A stretch of DNA of 18,255 nucleotides from Pseudomonadota bacterium (GTDB taxonomy: Bacteria > Pseudomonadota > Alphaproteobacteria > Rhodospirillales > 2-02-FULL-58-16), in assembly GCA_022572335.1 (NCBI GenBank), contig JACZWD010000023.1, forward strand, positions 1 to 18,255, read 5' to 3'. Under the pieces are notes generated by a model that did no database searches, had not been told where the DNA came from, and saw only the letters and a list, made by a program, of their open reading frames with translations. Made by a program: the position numbers and the translations under genes. Positions 16,223 through 18,255 of the stretch are shown one piece after another (the first letter of the stretch is position 1; the number at the start of each line of letters is the position of its first letter).

Positions 16223-16984
16223 ATGTCTTCGCCGCCCCCCAACGTCGGCCTTTTCGTTACCTGTCTGGTCGATCTGATGCGGCCGGCCGTGGGGTTCGCC
16301 GCGGTCAAGCTGCTCGAAGACGCCGGCTGCGTGGTCTCCGTTCCCGCGGCGCAGACATGCTGCGGGCAGCCGGCCTACAACGCCGGCGACCAGGCGGACG
16401 CCCGCGCCATCGCGCGCCAGGTGATCGCCGCCTTCGAGGGCTTCGATTACGTGGTGGTGCCGTCGGGATCGTGTGCCGGCATGATCCGGGTGCACTTCCC
16501 CGGGCTTTTCGCCGGCGACGCCGCCATGGCCGGGCGGGCGAGGGCCCTCGGCGAACGCACCTTCGAGCTTACCCAGTTTCTCAGGGACGTGTTGCAAGTC
16601 GCCGATGTCGAAGCCGAATACACGGGTTGCGTCACATACCACGACGGCTGCGCGGGCCTGCGCGAAATGGGCGTCAAGGAGCAGCCGCGCGCGCTTCTCG
16701 CCACGGTGCGGGGCCTGGAGCTGAAAGAGGGCGGGGAAGCGGAAACCTGTTGCGGCTTCGGCGGCCTGTTCTGCGTCAAGTACCCGGACATTTCCGGGCG
16801 CATCGTCGACGGCAAGGTGGACGACGTCCTCGCCACCGGCGCCGACACCCTGCTCGGCGGGGACCTTGGCTGCCTTCTCAACGTGGCCGGGCGCCTGAAG
16901 CGGCGGGGCTCGGACGTGCGCGTCCGCCATGTGGCCGAGGTGCTGGCCGGGATGACGGACGGGCCGCCCATCGGCGACCCATAA
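16223..16984 (+). CDS. lutA: LutA-type (Fe-S)-binding oxidoreductase subunit, 253 aa
   Basis: Subunit of the LutABC complex for L-lactate oxidation, with two cysteine-rich CCG domains (Cys_rich_domain/heterodisulfide-reductase type). The first is VTCLVDLMRPAVG leading to QTCCGQPAYNAGD (Cys46, Cys47) and SGSCAGM (Cys84); the second is VTYHDGCAGLREMG leading to ETCCGFGGLFCVKYP (Cys176, Cys177). Length agrees with Bacillus LutA (about 240 aa). The ATG at 16223 gives the family N-terminus (NVGLFVTCLVD); a TTG at 16193 is possible but has no better ribosome site, and none is obvious for 16223. It is followed 22 bases later by lutB. Glycolate-oxidase GlcF shares CCG domains but is longer with ferredoxin motifs, so LutA is preferred. 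Confidence 0.9.
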   Translation: MSSPPPNVGLFVTCLVDLMRPAVGFAAVKLLEDAGCVVSVPAAQTCCGQPAYNAGDQADARAIARQVIAAFEGFDYVVVPSGSCAGMIRVHFPGLFAGDAAMAGRARALGERTFELTQFLRDVLQVADVEAEYTGCVTYHDGCAGLREMGVKEQPRALLATVRGLELKEGGEAETCCGFGGLFCVKYPDISGRIVDGKVDDVLATGADTLLGGDLGCLLNVAGRLKRRGSDVRVRHVAEVLAGMTDGPPIGDP

Positions 16985-17006
16985 AAGGGACCAGGGGGGA
17001 ACGGCG

Positions 17007-18255
17007 GTGGAGGCAACCACCCGGAATTTCGAGCGCAACGCCCGGAAAGCGCTGGCCGACACCAAGCTGCAGGAGGCGCTGGCCCGGCTCAGCCACGGCT
17101 TTCCCGCCAAGCGGCGCCAGGCCATCGCCCGCCTGCCCGAGTTCGAGGCCCTGCGGGACGCGGCGCGCGACATCAAGAACCACGTCCTGGAAAACCTGGA
17201 CTTCTACCTGGAGCGCTTCGAAACCCGGGTCGGGGAACGGGGCGGACAGGTGCACTGGGCCCGCGACGCAGCGGAAGCCCGCTCGGTGATCCTGAAAATC
17301 TGCCAGGACGCCGGCGCCCGCACGGTGACCAAAAGCAAGTCCATGATCGGCGAGGAGATCGCCATCAACGAACACCTGGAGGCAAACGGCATCACGCCGG
17401 TGGAAACGGACCTGGGCGAATACATCATCCAGATTCGCCGGGAACCGCCGAGCCACCTCATCGCCCCGGCCATCCACCTGTCCAAAGGCCAGGTCGCGGA
17501 GTCCTTCAAGGAAAAGCACGACTGGTTCCCGAAGGACCGCTCCCTGGAGGAGCCGCGGGCGCTGCTCGACGAGGCGCGCGCCGTGTTGCGCGAAAGCTTC
17601 CTCGAGGCCGACGTGGGCCTGACCGGGGCCAACATGCTGGTCGCCGAGACCGGTACCGTCGTGGTCGTCACCAACGAGGGCAACGCGGACCTCACCATGA
17701 GCCTGCCCAGGGTCCACATCGTCATCGCCAGCCTGGAGAAGGTGGTGCCCACCCTGGACGACGCGGCCACCCTGTTGAGGGTGCTGGCCCGCTCCGCCAC
17801 CGGCCAGGAGATCACCGTCTACACCACGTTCAGCACGGGTCCGCGCCGCCCGGGCGATCTCGACGGGCCCGAGGCGTTCCACGTGGTGCTGCTCGACAAC
17901 GGACGCACCACCATGCTCGGCGGCGAGCTCCACGAGATGCTGCGCTGCATCCGCTGCGGCGCCTGCCTGAACGAATGCCCCATCTACCGGGCCGTGGGCG
18001 GCCATGCCTACGGCTGGGTGTACTCGGGCCCCATGGGCGCGGTTCTCACCCCGGTCCTGATCGGCATCGAGCACGCCGGCGACCTGCCCAACGCCTCGAC
18101 CCTGTGCGGCAAATGCGAGGACGTGTGCCCCGTGCGCATCCCCCTGCCGAGGATGCTGCGCCACTGGCGTCAACGGCAGTTCGAGGGAAACCAGCCCTCC
18201 GCCGCCAGCCGCTATGGCCTGAAGGCGTGGGCCTTCCTCGCCAGACGGCCCGCGC
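17007..18255 (+). CDS. lutB: LutB-type iron-sulfur lactate-utilisation protein, partial at right edge
   Basis: Iron-sulfur subunit of the LutABC L-lactate oxidation complex. The reading frame is open for 416 codons and runs off the window. The GTG start at 17007 has AGGGGGG about 6 bases upstream. The N-terminal part (LUD domain) shows TVTKSKSMIGEEIAINEHLE and LTGANMLVAETGTVVVVTNEGN in pieces (KSKSMIGEEI, VAETGTVVVVTNEGN). Two ferredoxin-type [4Fe-4S] motifs follow: CIRCGACLNECP with Cys314, 317, 320 and 324, and CGKCEDVCP with Cys367, 370 and 374. LutB proteins are about 470-480 residues, so roughly 60 residues are missing. lutC would be expected next, outside the window. No LutR-type regulator is seen nearby. 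Confidence 0.93.
   Translation, partial: MEATTRNFERNARKALADTKLQEALARLSHGFPAKRRQAIARLPEFEALRDAARDIKNHVLENLDFYLERFETRVGERGGQVHWARDAAEARSVILKICQDAGARTVTKSKSMIGEEIAINEHLEANGITPVETDLGEYIIQIRREPPSHLIAPAIHLSKGQVAESFKEKHDWFPKDRSLEEPRALLDEARAVLRESFLEADVGLTGANMLVAETGTVVVVTNEGNADLTMSLPRVHIVIASLEKVVPTLDDAATLLRVLARSATGQEITVYTTFSTGPRRPGDLDGPEAFHVVLLDNGRTTMLGGELHEMLRCIRCGACLNECPIYRAVGGHAYGWVYSGPMGAVLTPVLIGIEHAGDLPNASTLCGKCEDVCPVRIPLPRMLRHWRQRQFEGNQPSAASRYGLKAWAFLARRPA

Noticed and set aside
16878..18173. Minus-strand open frame of 431 codons opposite lutB
   Set aside because: LutB on the plus strand has two ferredoxin motifs and a good start; the antisense frame has none.

Overview
The window is a GC-rich, gene-dense stretch of an alphaproteobacterial chromosome. 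Gene content and order (rho, hemJ, hemH, hemE, then ppsR, maf, aroE, coaE, dnaQ, with secB, fxsA, a Tim44-like gene and mltA beyond) match the conserved neighbourhood of the replication origin in Alphaproteobacteria. A DUF6489 gene and the overall style suggest a Rhodospirillales-like organism, but that placement is an inference. No phage, transposase, CRISPR, tRNA or rRNA is visible.

Layout. (1) 1-4088: a small DUF6489 gene (minus) diverges from a DUF255 thioredoxin-domain gene that is probably co-transcribed with an O6-alkylguanine-DNA alkyltransferase gene; a zinc-free quinone oxidoreductase gene follows. A perfect DnaA box lies in the divergent gap. (2) 4197-8277, minus strand: hemE, hemH, hemJ and rho in transcription order. 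HemE makes coproporphyrinogen III, HemJ oxidises protoporphyrinogen IX and HemH inserts iron; rho has its own AT-richer 250-base leader with a strong stem-loop. (3) 8278-8693: the longest gene-free stretch, AT-richer than its surroundings, between divergent hemE and ppsR. This is where oriC lies in Caulobacter and Rickettsia. It holds a consensus DnaA box, a 75 percent A+T segment bracketed by an inverted repeat, and a hairpin, so I call it a candidate oriC. (4) 8694-12477, plus strand: ppsR, maf, aroE, coaE and dnaQ, tightly packed, with rare start codons at maf (CTG) and dnaQ (TTG). (5) 12496-13860, minus strand: fxsA then secB, with secB convergent on dnaQ across 18 bases. SecB has an unusually long Ala/Pro/Lys-rich N-terminal extension. 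(6) 14030-15980, plus strand: a membrane-anchored Tim44-domain protein containing an in-frame 12-bp tandem repeat, overlapping the lipoprotein lytic transglycosylase gene mltA. (7) 15981-16222: a spacer with REP-like dyad sequence, then the start of a lactate-utilisation operon, lutA and lutB; lutB runs off the right edge.

No novel multi-gene system is apparent. The most valuable observations are the candidate chromosomal origin, the perfect DnaA box 8 kb away, the rho leader stem-loop, the maf CTG start and the extended SecB. Domain calls come from recognising family motifs by eye; none was checked by a database search.
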